Shown here: positions 1 to 7,026 of the stretch, piece by piece
Position numbering within the stretch: the first letter of the stretch is position 1
How the letters are laid out: every line of letters starts with the position of its first letter
Source: Hymenobacter convexus
Lineage (GTDB): Bacteria > Bacteroidota > Bacteroidia > Cytophagales > Hymenobacteraceae
Length of the DNA: 64,000 nucleotides
Reading direction: 5' to 3'
Assembly: GCF_030580955.1 (NCBI RefSeq)
Contig: NZ_JAUQON010000007.1
Coordinates: 186,001-250,000, forward strand
Translations under genes and position numbers: made by a program
The notes under the pieces: model-generated
Databases searched by the model: none
The model's input: only the letters and a program-made list of their open reading frames with translations
Told to the model about the DNA's origin: nothing

Positions 1-84
1 AATACTTCATAACATTGTACACTCACGCAAGATGCAGTTAGCATCGCACATGGTGATTGTAGTTCGCTTTATAAGCCACAAAAA

Positions 85-1335
85 ATGCCGATTCCTGCCA
101 AACACTTAGTTCAGCATCAAAACAATCTAGTTACTGTCGACCTTGACGCGAAGCTTACACATGCATTAGCACTGATGATTGAACATGATTTCAGTCAATT
201 GCCAGTTGTAGATGATGCTTTTAAGCCGCAAGGAATTGTCACGACTGATGGGATTACGCGCGCGTTGCTCACACTTGGCACGAATGTCAAAGAAATCAGA
301 GTAAAAGACGTTTTTACCAAACCTCCTATTTTCCACGCTGATGAAGATTTACTTTATCTGTTAGATTATTTACTCAAAGCATCTGCGGTATTTATAGTCG
401 ACACAGAAGGCAAACTTATTGGCATCATAACTGACTACGATACAACACAGTATTTTAGGCAACGCGCAGAAGACATCGTACTTGTTGAAGATATTGAGAG
501 CACATTGAAGTCGCACATACGGGCAGTGCATAATGCGCAAACGGAAGACAGTGAAGAATTACTTACTGGTATTGCCAGTTTGAATACTACACTTGACGAA
601 ACCAGAAAAAAAAGCTATGCAGCTTTAAATGAATTTAGCAAAAAGAAGGCTATAGAATTAAGTACAGAAGAGGCAGATGAAATTATTAATAAATTCTTTC
701 CAATAACCGGTAAATCGCGCACTTTTGACAGCCTAACATTATCGGAATATATACAGTTTGCCCACAAAGTTTGGCCTAAGCTCAATCCAACGTTCAGCCT
801 ACCTAAGAATGCATGGTCAGAAATGATGGATGCTGTCAGGGAGATACGCAATAAACTAGTTCATTTTCGAGGCGATATATCTCCAGTAGAACGAACAAAG
901 CTTCGTTATTGTGCAGAATGGTACAAGGCCCACCAACCTGTTCAACAAGAGGTAAAGTCTGATGATAATAATCCGGATGTTACACCTTCCGAAACAGACT
1001 CGGCTCTAAATATTGAGCAGAGACTTATTGTTCCACCAGGCGAAAATGATATTTCCAAACATGGTTATGGATTTATCGCAACCAGATTAAATGCGGTTAA
1101 TAAAGAACTGGCGACACCTAGAGAAGTGTACAGTATTTCTTTTGCTTCGCTAGAGAAAATGCTAAGCATGAAATTGCCAACAGCTGCTTACGAACATATA
1201 GCTTGGTGGACAGAAAATAAAATAAGGGCTAGGTTATGGGCTCGACGCGGTTGGATAGTTACAGCTGTAAATCTGGCTGGGTCGACGCCATTTGTCACAT
1301 TTAGAAAGTTACATACACCTTCTACTCCCGCTTAG
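85..1335 (+). CDS. CBS-pair / HEPN-like / DUF7662-like multidomain protein
   Basis: 416 residues. The N-terminus reads as two CBS modules (about residues 8-65 and 75-130, with the pattern DFSQLPVVD...GIVTTDGI and VFIVDTEGKLIGIITDYD), which usually bind adenine nucleotides. A helical stretch follows, with the HEPN-type motif R255-NKLV-H260 (Rx4H) in EIRNKLVHFRG. Residues about 335-416 carry LPTAAYEHIAWWTENK...RLWARRGW...VTFRK, which I recall as the DUF7662 signature. The ATG at 85 directly precedes the first CBS strand. The gene is clearly AT-richer than its neighbours, which suggests horizontal transfer. A ligand-gated nuclease or defence sensor is an inference; HEPN-like folds also occur in non-nuclease proteins. 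It stands alone, and the region upstream is only 84 nt of the window. Confidence 0.75.
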   Translation: MPIPAKHLVQHQNNLVTVDLDAKLTHALALMIEHDFSQLPVVDDAFKPQGIVTTDGITRALLTLGTNVKEIRVKDVFTKPPIFHADEDLLYLLDYLLKASAVFIVDTEGKLIGIITDYDTTQYFRQRAEDIVLVEDIESTLKSHIRAVHNAQTEDSEELLTGIASLNTTLDETRKKSYAALNEFSKKKAIELSTEEADEIINKFFPITGKSRTFDSLTLSEYIQFAHKVWPKLNPTFSLPKNAWSEMMDAVREIRNKLVHFRGDISPVERTKLRYCAEWYKAHQPVQQEVKSDDNNPDVTPSETDSALNIEQRLIVPPGENDISKHGYGFIATRLNAVNKELATPREVYSISFASLEKMLSMKLPTAAYEHIAWWTENKIRARLWARRGWIVTAVNLAGSTPFVTFRKLHTPSTPA

Positions 1336-1360
1336 TATTACTTGCTGTAATGCTATCTCA

Positions 1361-1394
1361 AGCAGCCCCCGCCCCGCCAGCGGCTGGGGCTGCT
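1361..1394. repeat. GC-rich hairpin, first of three related copies
   Basis: Stem AGCAGCCCC / GGGGCTGCT, 26 nt after the stop of the CBS/HEPN gene. Its core CAGCCCCCGCCCCGCCAGCG recurs at 3341 and 3879. There is no T-run after it, so terminator function is possible but not shown. Confidence 0.6.
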
Positions 1395-1433
1395 GGCGGT
1401 TCCGGCCGGGGCCGCTTACACGCCACGCGGCCC

Positions 1434-1601
1434 CTTCTACACGCCACGGACGTGCTCCTACGCATCTCGGGCGCGCTCCTACACGCCACGGGCTTGCTCC
1501 TACACGCCACGGGGCTGCTCCTACACATCTCGCGCCTCCTCCTACACGCCACGGGCTTACTCCTACACGCCAAGTGGCCGCTCCTACATGCCAGGCTCCG
1601 G
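1434..1601. repeat. 21-bp tandem repeat (about 8 units)
   Basis: Eight consecutive 21-bp units of the type CTCCTACACGCCACGGGCTTG, with a degenerate 20-bp unit just before. Some units carry a CATCTCG variant in place of CGCCACG. The array fills most of the 419-bp gap 1336-1754; the rest holds the hairpin at 1361 and no convincing gene. Because 21 is a multiple of three, several frames stay open across it, giving spurious repetitive ORFs on both strands. Confidence 0.85.
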
Positions 1602-1754
1602 CCCCAACAAATTTTTGGCAGCTAAAACCCCGTCCACTGCGAATAGGAGCGGATAGCGGGGAAGACAAGTGGAGCAAAGTCAGGAATACCTACCTACTAC
1701 GGGGGAGAATGGGTAGCTTACTGCCTCATCATTCCCAACCCAACTACCCTTTTT

Positions 1755-2474
1755 ATGGATGCCCAAGACACCTCCATCCTCGACAGCGGCCAGCGCGTGG
1801 GCCTGGTCGCCGCCGATTATCCCAAAGAGCTGGCGGACTTCCTGCCCCTGCAAGCCGCCAACACGGACCGCGCCGAGCTGGTGACCGCCATCGAGGCCCA
1901 GCAGCAAGCCCAGGACACCCGCACCACGCCCGCGACGACCGATAAGGACGACGCCCGCGAAAAAATGGCGCAGGCCACGGCTACGCTCTCGGCCAAGGCG
2001 GTGGGCTACGCGCTGGCCACCGGGCAGCTGGGGTTGAAGCAGGCCTTCACCCTCTCCTACGCCGACGTGCGCTACGGCGAGGCCACCGAGGACGTGAACC
2101 ACGTGCGCGACCTGGTGAAGGCCGTGGCGGCCCTGCCCGCCCAGGTGCGCAAAGACTACCGCCTGAGCGATGCCGTGATTCAGGCCCCGGCCGACGCGGC
2201 GAAGCTGTTCGAAGACGCCGCCGACGACCAGACCGACGCCAAAGCGGCCCCGCGCCTGGCCACGCTGGCGCTGCCCGAGCTGCTGCGCCGCCTCAGCGCC
2301 GCCCTGCGCCTGATGGAGACGCTGCTCAAGGGCCAGCGCACCGATACGGACCCGGCGTTTCAGTGGCCGGCCTTTTATGCGGCTTTTAAGGAGGCCAACA
2401 AGCGGCGGGGCCTGCCCAAACGCGCTGGCAAAGCCAAAAAGGGAACCCCGCCGAAACCGGACGGGACGGTATAA
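1755..2474 (+). CDS. Hypothetical protein, Ala/Asp-rich helical
   Basis: 239 residues. I do not recognise the family. The sequence is hydrophilic, predicted mainly helical and rich in Ala, Asp and Leu. It ends in a Lys/Pro-rich basic tail (RAGKAKKGTPPKPDGTV). There is no signal peptide or membrane segment, so it should be cytoplasmic. The ATG at 1755 follows a TTTTT stretch, and a good intrinsic terminator lies about 40 nt after the stop, which suggests a single-gene transcript. Third-position GC is high, as in the chromosomal genes here. Confidence 0.7.
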   Translation: MDAQDTSILDSGQRVGLVAADYPKELADFLPLQAANTDRAELVTAIEAQQQAQDTRTTPATTDKDDAREKMAQATATLSAKAVGYALATGQLGLKQAFTLSYADVRYGEATEDVNHVRDLVKAVAALPAQVRKDYRLSDAVIQAPADAAKLFEDAADDQTDAKAAPRLATLALPELLRRLSAALRLMETLLKGQRTDTDPAFQWPAFYAAFKEANKRRGLPKRAGKAKKGTPPKPDGTV

Positions 2475-2517
2475 GGGTGTGCACGGCGGTGCGGCGGCTT
2501 GGCACGACCACGAAAAA

Positions 2518-2547
2518 GGCCCTCACCTGACGGTGAGGGCCTTTTTT
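2518..2547 (+). terminator. Intrinsic terminator
   Basis: Perfect 10-bp stem GGCCCTCACC / GGTGAGGGCC followed by six T, 43 nt after the stop at 2474. The rest of 2548-2768 shows no gene. Confidence 0.9.
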
Positions 2548-2768
2548 ATTGCTGGCGGGTTTGGTTCGGTTCTGGCGGCGGTAGCGCGCTTGGCCTCATG
2601 GGCAACAGTGCTTCTCGGGTTTCTGGTCTTGGTAGTGGGTTGACAGGCGGGCATGAGGGGCTACTAGGATGCTCGGGATTAAGCACTAACTAGCAGCTTA
2701 ACTCACCGTCTAGCTGAACTTGAACGGCTTATTCCCCCAATACGTCCATAGTTCCATTCCACAATTCA

Positions 2769-3218
2769 ATGCAGCAGTCAACACTTTTGGACACCATCAA
2801 CCAAGCCATTGTTGTTGCGCACGGTTCGGCCACAGTTCCGCACTATGGTTTTTTGCAGAAGACGTACGATAAGCGGCCCTATCAGCCGTTGGTAGCTGAA
2901 CTTGCGTCGCGGTTTGCCATCACGGACACCACCGACCTGAACTACGATTCGGCCATGGTTTACCACTTGTGTCAGCAAGAAGAGCACTGCTTGTTGCTCT
3001 CGCTGGTAGGCAAGTTTTTTCTGCTCTTTGATTCCCTTGTGGACCGAGAGTGCCTTGTTGAACAACCCGCCACGGAGGAGTCACGGGCGGTATTTCGAAC
3101 TGTGCAGCAACACGGATTTGTTTCCATTGACCGGACTACCCTAGAGCGACACACCTGCTTGGTAGACGATGAGGGAGTCTCCAAAACCGTGTGGGAAGCC
3201 CTTTTTGACCGAAGCTGA
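2769..3218 (+). CDS. Hypothetical cytoplasmic protein
   Basis: 149 residues, family not recognised. It has no signal peptide. A short hydrophobic patch (CLLLSLVGKFFLLFDSL, about residues 76-92) is probably a buried helix. Codon use is less GC-biased than in the surrounding genes. The ATG at 2769 is the first in the frame, and the coding stretch ends shortly before a bidirectional hairpin at 3341 shared with the convergent DUF1294 gene. Confidence 0.6.
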   Translation: MQQSTLLDTINQAIVVAHGSATVPHYGFLQKTYDKRPYQPLVAELASRFAITDTTDLNYDSAMVYHLCQQEEHCLLLSLVGKFFLLFDSLVDRECLVEQPATEESRAVFRTVQQHGFVSIDRTTLERHTCLVDDEGVSKTVWEALFDRS

Positions 3219-3340
3219 AAATCCGCAGGCAACCAAACAACAAACGCTCGGCATCCTAGTCTACTCCACGCCTCGGCAACCGGCCGCCGCAGCCCTGGCA
3301 GCGCCCAAGAAACCCAGCCACGACTCACCGTTTCCCCAGC

Positions 3341-3368
3341 AGCCCCCGCCCCGCCAGCGGCGGGGGCT
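3341..3368. terminator. Bidirectional hairpin, second copy of the GC-rich repeat
   Basis: Stem AGCCCCCGCC / GGCGGGGGCT with the sequence TTCTTTCGTTTTT following on the + strand. It lies between the convergent genes 2769-3218 and 3421-3699. The same 28-bp sequence recurs at 3879-3906. Confidence 0.7.
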
Positions 3369-3420
3369 TCTTTCGTTTTTGACCGGCATCAGCACCAGCC
3401 ACAGTAGCCAGTCGCCCCGG

Positions 3421-3699
3421 TTAAAACTCTGTCGGCAAATAGGGCCACGCGAAATAGAGCACTGCCCCTTGTAGCAGCGTCAGCCCCAGGGTAACGCCCC
3501 AGAAAGCGGTTTTGCGGTTTTTATGGTGCAACAGCCAGATGGCGGCCCACGCGCCGGGGGCCGCGCCCGGCAGCGTGGCGAGGTGCAGCGTTTTTTCGGC
3601 AATGCGCCGCTGGCCCCGTTGCGCTTTGCGCTTGTCCAGGGCGAAGAGCAGGAAACACAGCAGATTGAGAAAGAACAGGCAGCTCAGGAGAATGGTCAT
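3421..3699 (-). CDS. DUF1294 small membrane protein
   Basis: 92 residues from the ATG at 3699. It has a hydrophobic N-terminal helix (LLSCLFFLNLLCFLLFALDK), then the family hallmark K/R-rich turn leading to RIAEKTLHLATLPGAAPGAW, then an HHKNRKTAFWG motif and a second hydrophobic helix. This is the typical DUF1294 layout and length, an inner-membrane protein of unknown function. An upstream in-frame extension exists but is Arg/Pro-rich and looks non-coding, so the internal ATG was chosen. Confidence 0.85.
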   Translation of the reverse strand: MTILLSCLFFLNLLCFLLFALDKRKAQRGQRRIAEKTLHLATLPGAAPGAWAAIWLLHHKNRKTAFWGVTLGLTLLQGAVLYFAWPYLPTEF

Positions 3700-3807
3700 G
3701 GGGCGGGCGGCGGGCCGGGGGGTGGGCTGGGACGGTCGCGGGGCGGGTCTGAACCGGTTGGGCAAGTTCAAAAAGAGCGAGGAAGACGCGACGCTAGCAG
3801 CCTGACC

Positions 3808-3831
3808 GGCCCCGCTGGCGCCAGCGGGGCC
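3808..3831. repeat. 24-bp perfect palindrome
   Basis: GGCCCCGCTGGC followed by GCCAGCGGGGCC, a perfect dyad in the 367-bp non-coding gap 3700-4066. It is not followed by a T-run. Besides this and the hairpin at 3879, nothing else is visible in the gap. Confidence 0.7.
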
Positions 3832-3878
3832 GCAAGTTATGGCGTTGCGGTTAAGGGGAAGATGGGGTATCTCTCGGC

Positions 3879-3906
3879 AGCCCCCGCCCCGCCAGCGGCG
3901 GGGGCT
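3879..3906. terminator. GC-rich hairpin, third copy
   Basis: Same AGCCCCCGCC / GGCGGGGGCT stem and loop as at 3341, followed by TCTT. No gene ends nearby on the + strand, so it may be a dispersed repeat rather than a working terminator here. Confidence 0.6.
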
Positions 3907-4066
3907 TCTTCGTATCAAAGCCGGCCGGAAACTGCGGGTGGGCCAGTTGACACGCGGCACCGCGGCCCCACGCCAAAATGCTGCACCAAAAATCGCGCGT
4001 TTTAGGGAACCAAAAATATATTTTTTATAAGCCCGGCCATCCGAAGCAACTTGGTATAGTTATATC

Positions 4067-4447
4067 ATGCGTGCCCGCAGCCTGCCACGCAGGGCGCTTC
4101 CTTTCACGCTTTTTTCCGCTTTTTATGCCATGTGCCCTCCCCTCTCGTGCTGCCACCAGCGGCTAGTTCAGCCACTGCCTACCCAGCTTTATTACCTGGT
4201 GCGCCTGCTGCTCACCCATAATTCTGACGAACTGCTGGCCGACCAGCACGAGCCCGTGCAACAGCGCCTGGAGCAGCTCTGGGGCCGGGTGCAGCACTCG
4301 GTGCAGTGCCGGTGCCGGGTGTCGGCCGCGCGGGCCCTGGAGCTCACGGAGTGCCTCGTGGCGTGTTTGCTGCGCGAGGAATGCTGCCGCCGCTCGTTGC
4401 GGCGGGCGGTGCCGCTGCACGAGGCGCTGGGGCCGGTACTGAGTTAA
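4067..4447 (+). CDS. Possible small Cys/Leu-rich protein
   Basis: 126 residues, not recognised. The part from residue 30 onward (QLYYLVRLLLTHNSDELL...) looks like a genuine helical protein. The first 21 residues are less convincing, and an internal ATG at 4130 is an equally good start. Several Cys near the C-terminus (CRCR, CLVACLLREECCRR) may bind metal. An AT-rich stretch with possible promoter character lies upstream (about 4010-4065). The stop overlaps the end of the convergent gene by a few bases. Confidence 0.4.
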   Translation: MRARSLPRRALPFTLFSAFYAMCPPLSCCHQRLVQPLPTQLYYLVRLLLTHNSDELLADQHEPVQQRLEQLWGRVQHSVQCRCRVSAARALELTECLVACLLREECCRRSLRRAVPLHEALGPVLS

Positions 4448-5109
4448 AACCGGCGGGCCAGCGTCAGGCTGTGCGAAGTGAAGGCCGTGACGCCGCCCAG
4501 CCCGGTTTCCTTCATCACCTTGCCGCCTACGCGCCAGCGCTGCGTGGTGCCCAGGCCCACTTCCAGGTTGAGGGAGCCCAGCAGGCCGGCGTGCGCGCCT
4601 TGCCAGGTGGCCAGGCTGTAGCGCAGGTAAGGCGCCTCAGCGTAATTGCCCACGAAGCTGTAGCCGTTGTGCTGGTAGTAGCCCGCGAAACCGCCCGCGC
4701 CCACCGCAAACAGGACGCGGCGCGCGTTGCCGAAGGGATACCACAGCGCCTCGGCTTCGGCGTAGCCGGCCCGGTAGTTCTGGTTCGGCAGCTGGCTGGC
4801 CATGCCCTCCTGCGGCTGGCCGCCGATACCCACCAAGCGCCCGGATGCGCCCCAATGGCGGCATAGCAGCCGGGTGTATTCCACGGCTACGCGCAGGCAG
4901 TGGTAGGTGGGGCCCGCGGCTTCGGTGCGGCCCACGCCCATCCGCAGAAACGCCGGATGGCTGGGAGCATCGGCGGCCGGGGCAGGCAGGGCAGTGGTTT
5001 CGGCCAGGGCGGCCGAAGCAGGGGCCGCTGTGGTGGTTTGCGCATGGCCCGCTACGGGCAACGCCAGGGCGACCAGCCCAGACAGGAAAGCTCGGGAAGA
5101 AAGCTGCAT
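4444..5109 (-). CDS. Secreted outer-membrane-type protein
   Basis: 221 residues. A clear Sec signal peptide (MQLSSRAFLSGLVALALPVAGHAQ, cleavage after AHAQ-like site near residue 24) is followed by an Ala/Pro-rich linker to about residue 50. Alternating Gly/aromatic strands come next (YRAGYAEAEALWYPFG, FAVGAGGFAGYYQ, SLNLEVGLGTTQRWRVGG), and the chain ends in SLTLARRF with a C-terminal Phe. This is the look of a small outer-membrane beta-barrel. No named family was recognised. The 439-bp gap 5110-5548 upstream holds only the promoter of the next gene. Confidence 0.7.
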   Translation of the reverse strand: MQLSSRAFLSGLVALALPVAGHAQTTTAAPASAALAETTALPAPAADAPSHPAFLRMGVGRTEAAGPTYHCLRVAVEYTRLLCRHWGASGRLVGIGGQPQEGMASQLPNQNYRAGYAEAEALWYPFGNARRVLFAVGAGGFAGYYQHNGYSFVGNYAEAPYLRYSLATWQGAHAGLLGSLNLEVGLGTTQRWRVGGKVMKETGLGGVTAFTSHSLTLARRF

Positions 5110-5478
5110 CGAATAAAGTGGAAAGGTGGTGGGGTGCCGTTTCGGGCTGAAAGCTGCCGGTTACTGGCAATTCTGTGCGCTACCACAGCCCCGTTGAGGG
5201 CTGCCTGAATTTTACAGGTTCAGCCCAGGCAAGTTAAACAGCATGGTGGACAACGCCAACCCGCCTGCTCTACCAGCAGCCCGGCCCTGGCCCCGGCAGC
5301 AGGCAATTATTTGGGCATATCCCAGTAACTTCCGGCAGCAGAAGCAGCTCTGCGGCGAGAGCCGGCCCTGCACGGTGCTTGATGCCGCTGGCTGATTTGT
5401 TCCAATCGGCATCCGTAAGGGGTGGCAGCGGGCCATGGCTCAGCGCAGTCTGGCTGCGCCTGGCAATTCGGGCTTCCA

Positions 5479-5506
5479 TTGCCCGCGTCTGGCTGATGTA
5501 AATTTG
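5479..5506 (+). promoter_or_regulatory. Bacteroidota-type promoter for the DUF3606 gene
   Basis: TAAATTTG at 5499-5506 matches the Bacteroidota -7 consensus TAnnTTTG exactly, with a TTG at 5479-5481 near the expected -33 distance. Transcription would start near 5513, which places the upstream ATG (5435) outside the transcript. Confidence 0.55.
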
Positions 5507-5548
5507 ACCCGATTCCCCCGTTTTTCATCCCTAAATTCTACCCTCCCC

Positions 5549-5707
5549 TTGCGCCCGCCCGCCGACCCTGCCCGCATCAACGTCCAGTCCACCATCGACG
5601 TGAACTACTGGTGCCAGACCTTCAACTGCACCGAAACCCGCCTGCGCAACGCCGTGCTGGCCGTGGGCCCACTCGCGGCCGACGTGCAGGCCTACCTCAA
5701 CCGCTGA
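5549..5707 (+). CDS. DUF3606 domain protein
   Basis: 52 residues from a TTG at 5549. The pattern RINVQSTIDVNYWCQTF then LRNAVLAVG and VQAYLNR matches the small DUF3606 family (about 55-60 residues, function unknown), which covers the whole protein. An in-frame ATG at 5435 would add 38 residues, but it lies upstream of the promoter and encodes Pro/Leu-rich text, so TTG is preferred. Confidence 0.7.
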   Translation: MRPPADPARINVQSTIDVNYWCQTFNCTETRLRNAVLAVGPLAADVQAYLNR

Positions 5708-5857
5708 GGAAGCGGTGGCCGCCGTGCGCCCTGCAAAAGCCGCCATTACGCACCGCACGCAGCAGCAGGGGAGCGGCAAATGACGGCCCGGCGGCTGCTA
5801 CCTTCCCCCGCACCGCACGCCGCCGAACCAACTAGGTCTACTCCTTTTCCTCGCCCG

Positions 5858-6176
5858 ATGCGACTACCCCTACTCCTGCTGTTGGCGCCTCCGCTGCACG
5901 CCGTGGCCCAACATACCACCGGCTTCAGCACCACCAACCCCAGCGCGAACAACGCCATGCGCGATTTCTCTGCGGGGGTGAGCCAGGCAAACGCCACGTT
6001 TCAGCGGCAGGTAGCCGGGAATCGGATGGCGCTGAGCGGCCCGGGGGTTTTACCGCTTTGAGTTGCGGCTGAACGACAACGCCTTTACGAGCAACCGCTG
6101 CATTGTGCGCACGACAAAAGTCTGTAATTGCATCCCCATCGACTTAGCTGACCAATTGCTGGAAAACTGCCCGTGA
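5858..6176 (+). pseudogene. Small secreted protein gene with frameshift
   Basis: From the ATG at 5858 a signal peptide (MRLPLLLLLAPPLHAVAQ) leads into a helical secreted segment that stops at 6061. In another frame, coding clearly continues from about 6045 to the TGA at 6174-6176, as FYRFELRLNDNAF...CIVRTTKVCNCIP...LLENCP with paired Cys. A one-base change in the GGGGG/TTTT run near 6047-6053 would rejoin the frames into about 106 residues. It may be a real pseudogene or a sequencing error in the homopolymer. Confidence 0.6.
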
Positions 6177-6230
6177 GGCAGCTCCCGGCGCCGCGCCGCC
6201 ACCAGTTCAACCGTTCTAAACTAACATTTT

Positions 6231-6746
6231 ATGATGGCACGACCGTTTTTCCCTTCGCTGATGATTGCGGCTTTTTTAGTACTGAGTGCCGGTTGTTCCA
6301 AAAAAACAGAGCCCTACGCGCCCACCACCCCCGCTCCAAGCGCCGGCATCTACGACCTCAACAGCCGCATCCCCAGCAGCGGCGCGGTGGCCAGCCGCCA
6401 AATCAGCGCGCAAGTGCGTACGGTCGTCACTTCCGACAATGTCAACGACCAGCTGGAGGTACGCTTCACCACTATTCCTAAGCCGGCCACCGGCGAAGAG
6501 CACCTCCTGCTGACCTTCATCAAAGCCAAAGGGCAGCCCGCTACGGCGTACCGGTACTTTGGCGGAGCCTACTACCTCAATGCCGCACCATACGCCTTAT
6601 TCACCGACGATGTAGCCACGATTATCCCCACCCCCAGCGGTGGCTTCTCGGGCATGTTTTCGGCCAAGTGCAGCGAGCAAGTAGGCACCCCCAACCAAAC
6701 GGATTATACCATCGTCAACGGCACCTTCACCAACGCCAGGCCCTAG
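6231..6746 (+). CDS. Lipoprotein, paralogue of the prophage lipoprotein at 42119
   Basis: 171 residues. The N-terminal signal ends in the lipobox LSAGC (Cys at about residue 22), followed by SKKTEPYAP. The C-terminal half contains TPSGGFSGMFS and ends GTFTNARP. The prophage lipoprotein at 42119-42583 has matching landmarks: MGCSKKEDP, KPQPATGPEALRL against KPATGEEHLLL, SPSGGYSGTFS and GTFTDVRP. The function is unknown; it should be anchored in the outer or inner membrane. It lies immediately outside attL, and I infer that it is a leftover cargo gene of an earlier element at this site. Confidence 0.8.
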   Translation: MMARPFFPSLMIAAFLVLSAGCSKKTEPYAPTTPAPSAGIYDLNSRIPSSGAVASRQISAQVRTVVTSDNVNDQLEVRFTTIPKPATGEEHLLLTFIKAKGQPATAYRYFGGAYYLNAAPYALFTDDVATIIPTPSGGFSGMFSAKCSEQVGTPNQTDYTIVNGTFTNARP

Positions 6747-6792
6747 GCCCTTTACCATACCTCTACCAACTGCGCGGCAGCGGCAGCATCGC

Positions 6793-6954
6793 ACCGCCGG
6801 ACGGCCCGCCAATCGACCTGAAAGGGTGGCAAATGCGTGTACATTCTGGCGCGCTGTAGCACACCCTGATTTAACCAAACCCTCTTGACTGATTCCAATC
6901 CTTCTATTTCACCGACTCCAGCCGGCCGAACGTATTCTCTCGGGTTCTGGCTGA
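6793..6954 (+). repeat. attL: left copy of a long imperfect direct repeat
   Basis: This 162-bp segment matches 52766-52939 nearly base for base, apart from a 12-bp duplication present only on the right. It contains, in order: the last codons of an integrase (reading RRTARQST-stop), one GGGTGGCAA motif, a spacer, and the first 23 codons of the MFS gene. The last 22 bp (6933-6954) are identical to 52918-52939, including TCTCTCGGGTTCTGGCTGA, and the sequences then diverge. I take this 22-bp identity as the crossover region. The rest of 6747-7026 holds no gene. Confidence 0.9.
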
Positions 6955-6983
6955 GAACTAACAATATTTTGTTTTCAGCTTGA
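6885..6983 (+). pseudogene. 5' fragment of the MFS transporter gene at attL
   Basis: TTG start and 32 codons. Residues 1-23 parallel the intact transporter at 52870 (MTDSNPSISPTPAGRTYSLG against MTASNPAFSPTPAGRTYSLG), then the frame enters prophage DNA after GFWL and stops at 6981. It is the original start of the target gene, cut off by integration. Conservation of the frame in both copies supports TTG as the true transporter start. Confidence 0.85.
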
Positions 6984-7005
6984 TTTCGCACTTTTTGCAA
7001 AAAAA

Positions 7006-7025
7006 GGTGGCAAAAAGGGTGGCAA
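7006..7025 (+). promoter_or_regulatory. Putative integrase arm-type site (left)
   Basis: GGTGGCAAAAAGGGTGGCAA, 20 bp, occurs identically at 52798-52817, so each end of the element has one copy containing two GGTGGCAA boxes. Position near both crossover sites and direct repetition fit tyrosine-integrase arm sites; this is inferred from position. Confidence 0.5.
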
Positions 7026-7026
7026 A

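Noticed and set aside
1434..1601. CRISPR array
   Set aside because: Repeats are directly adjacent without unique spacers and too short.
1292..1945. Repetitive proteins with HGRAPTHLGRAPTRH-type repeats at the minisatellite (both strands)
   Set aside because: Open frames arise because the 21-bp unit has no stops; no start signals, and both strands and several frames are open.
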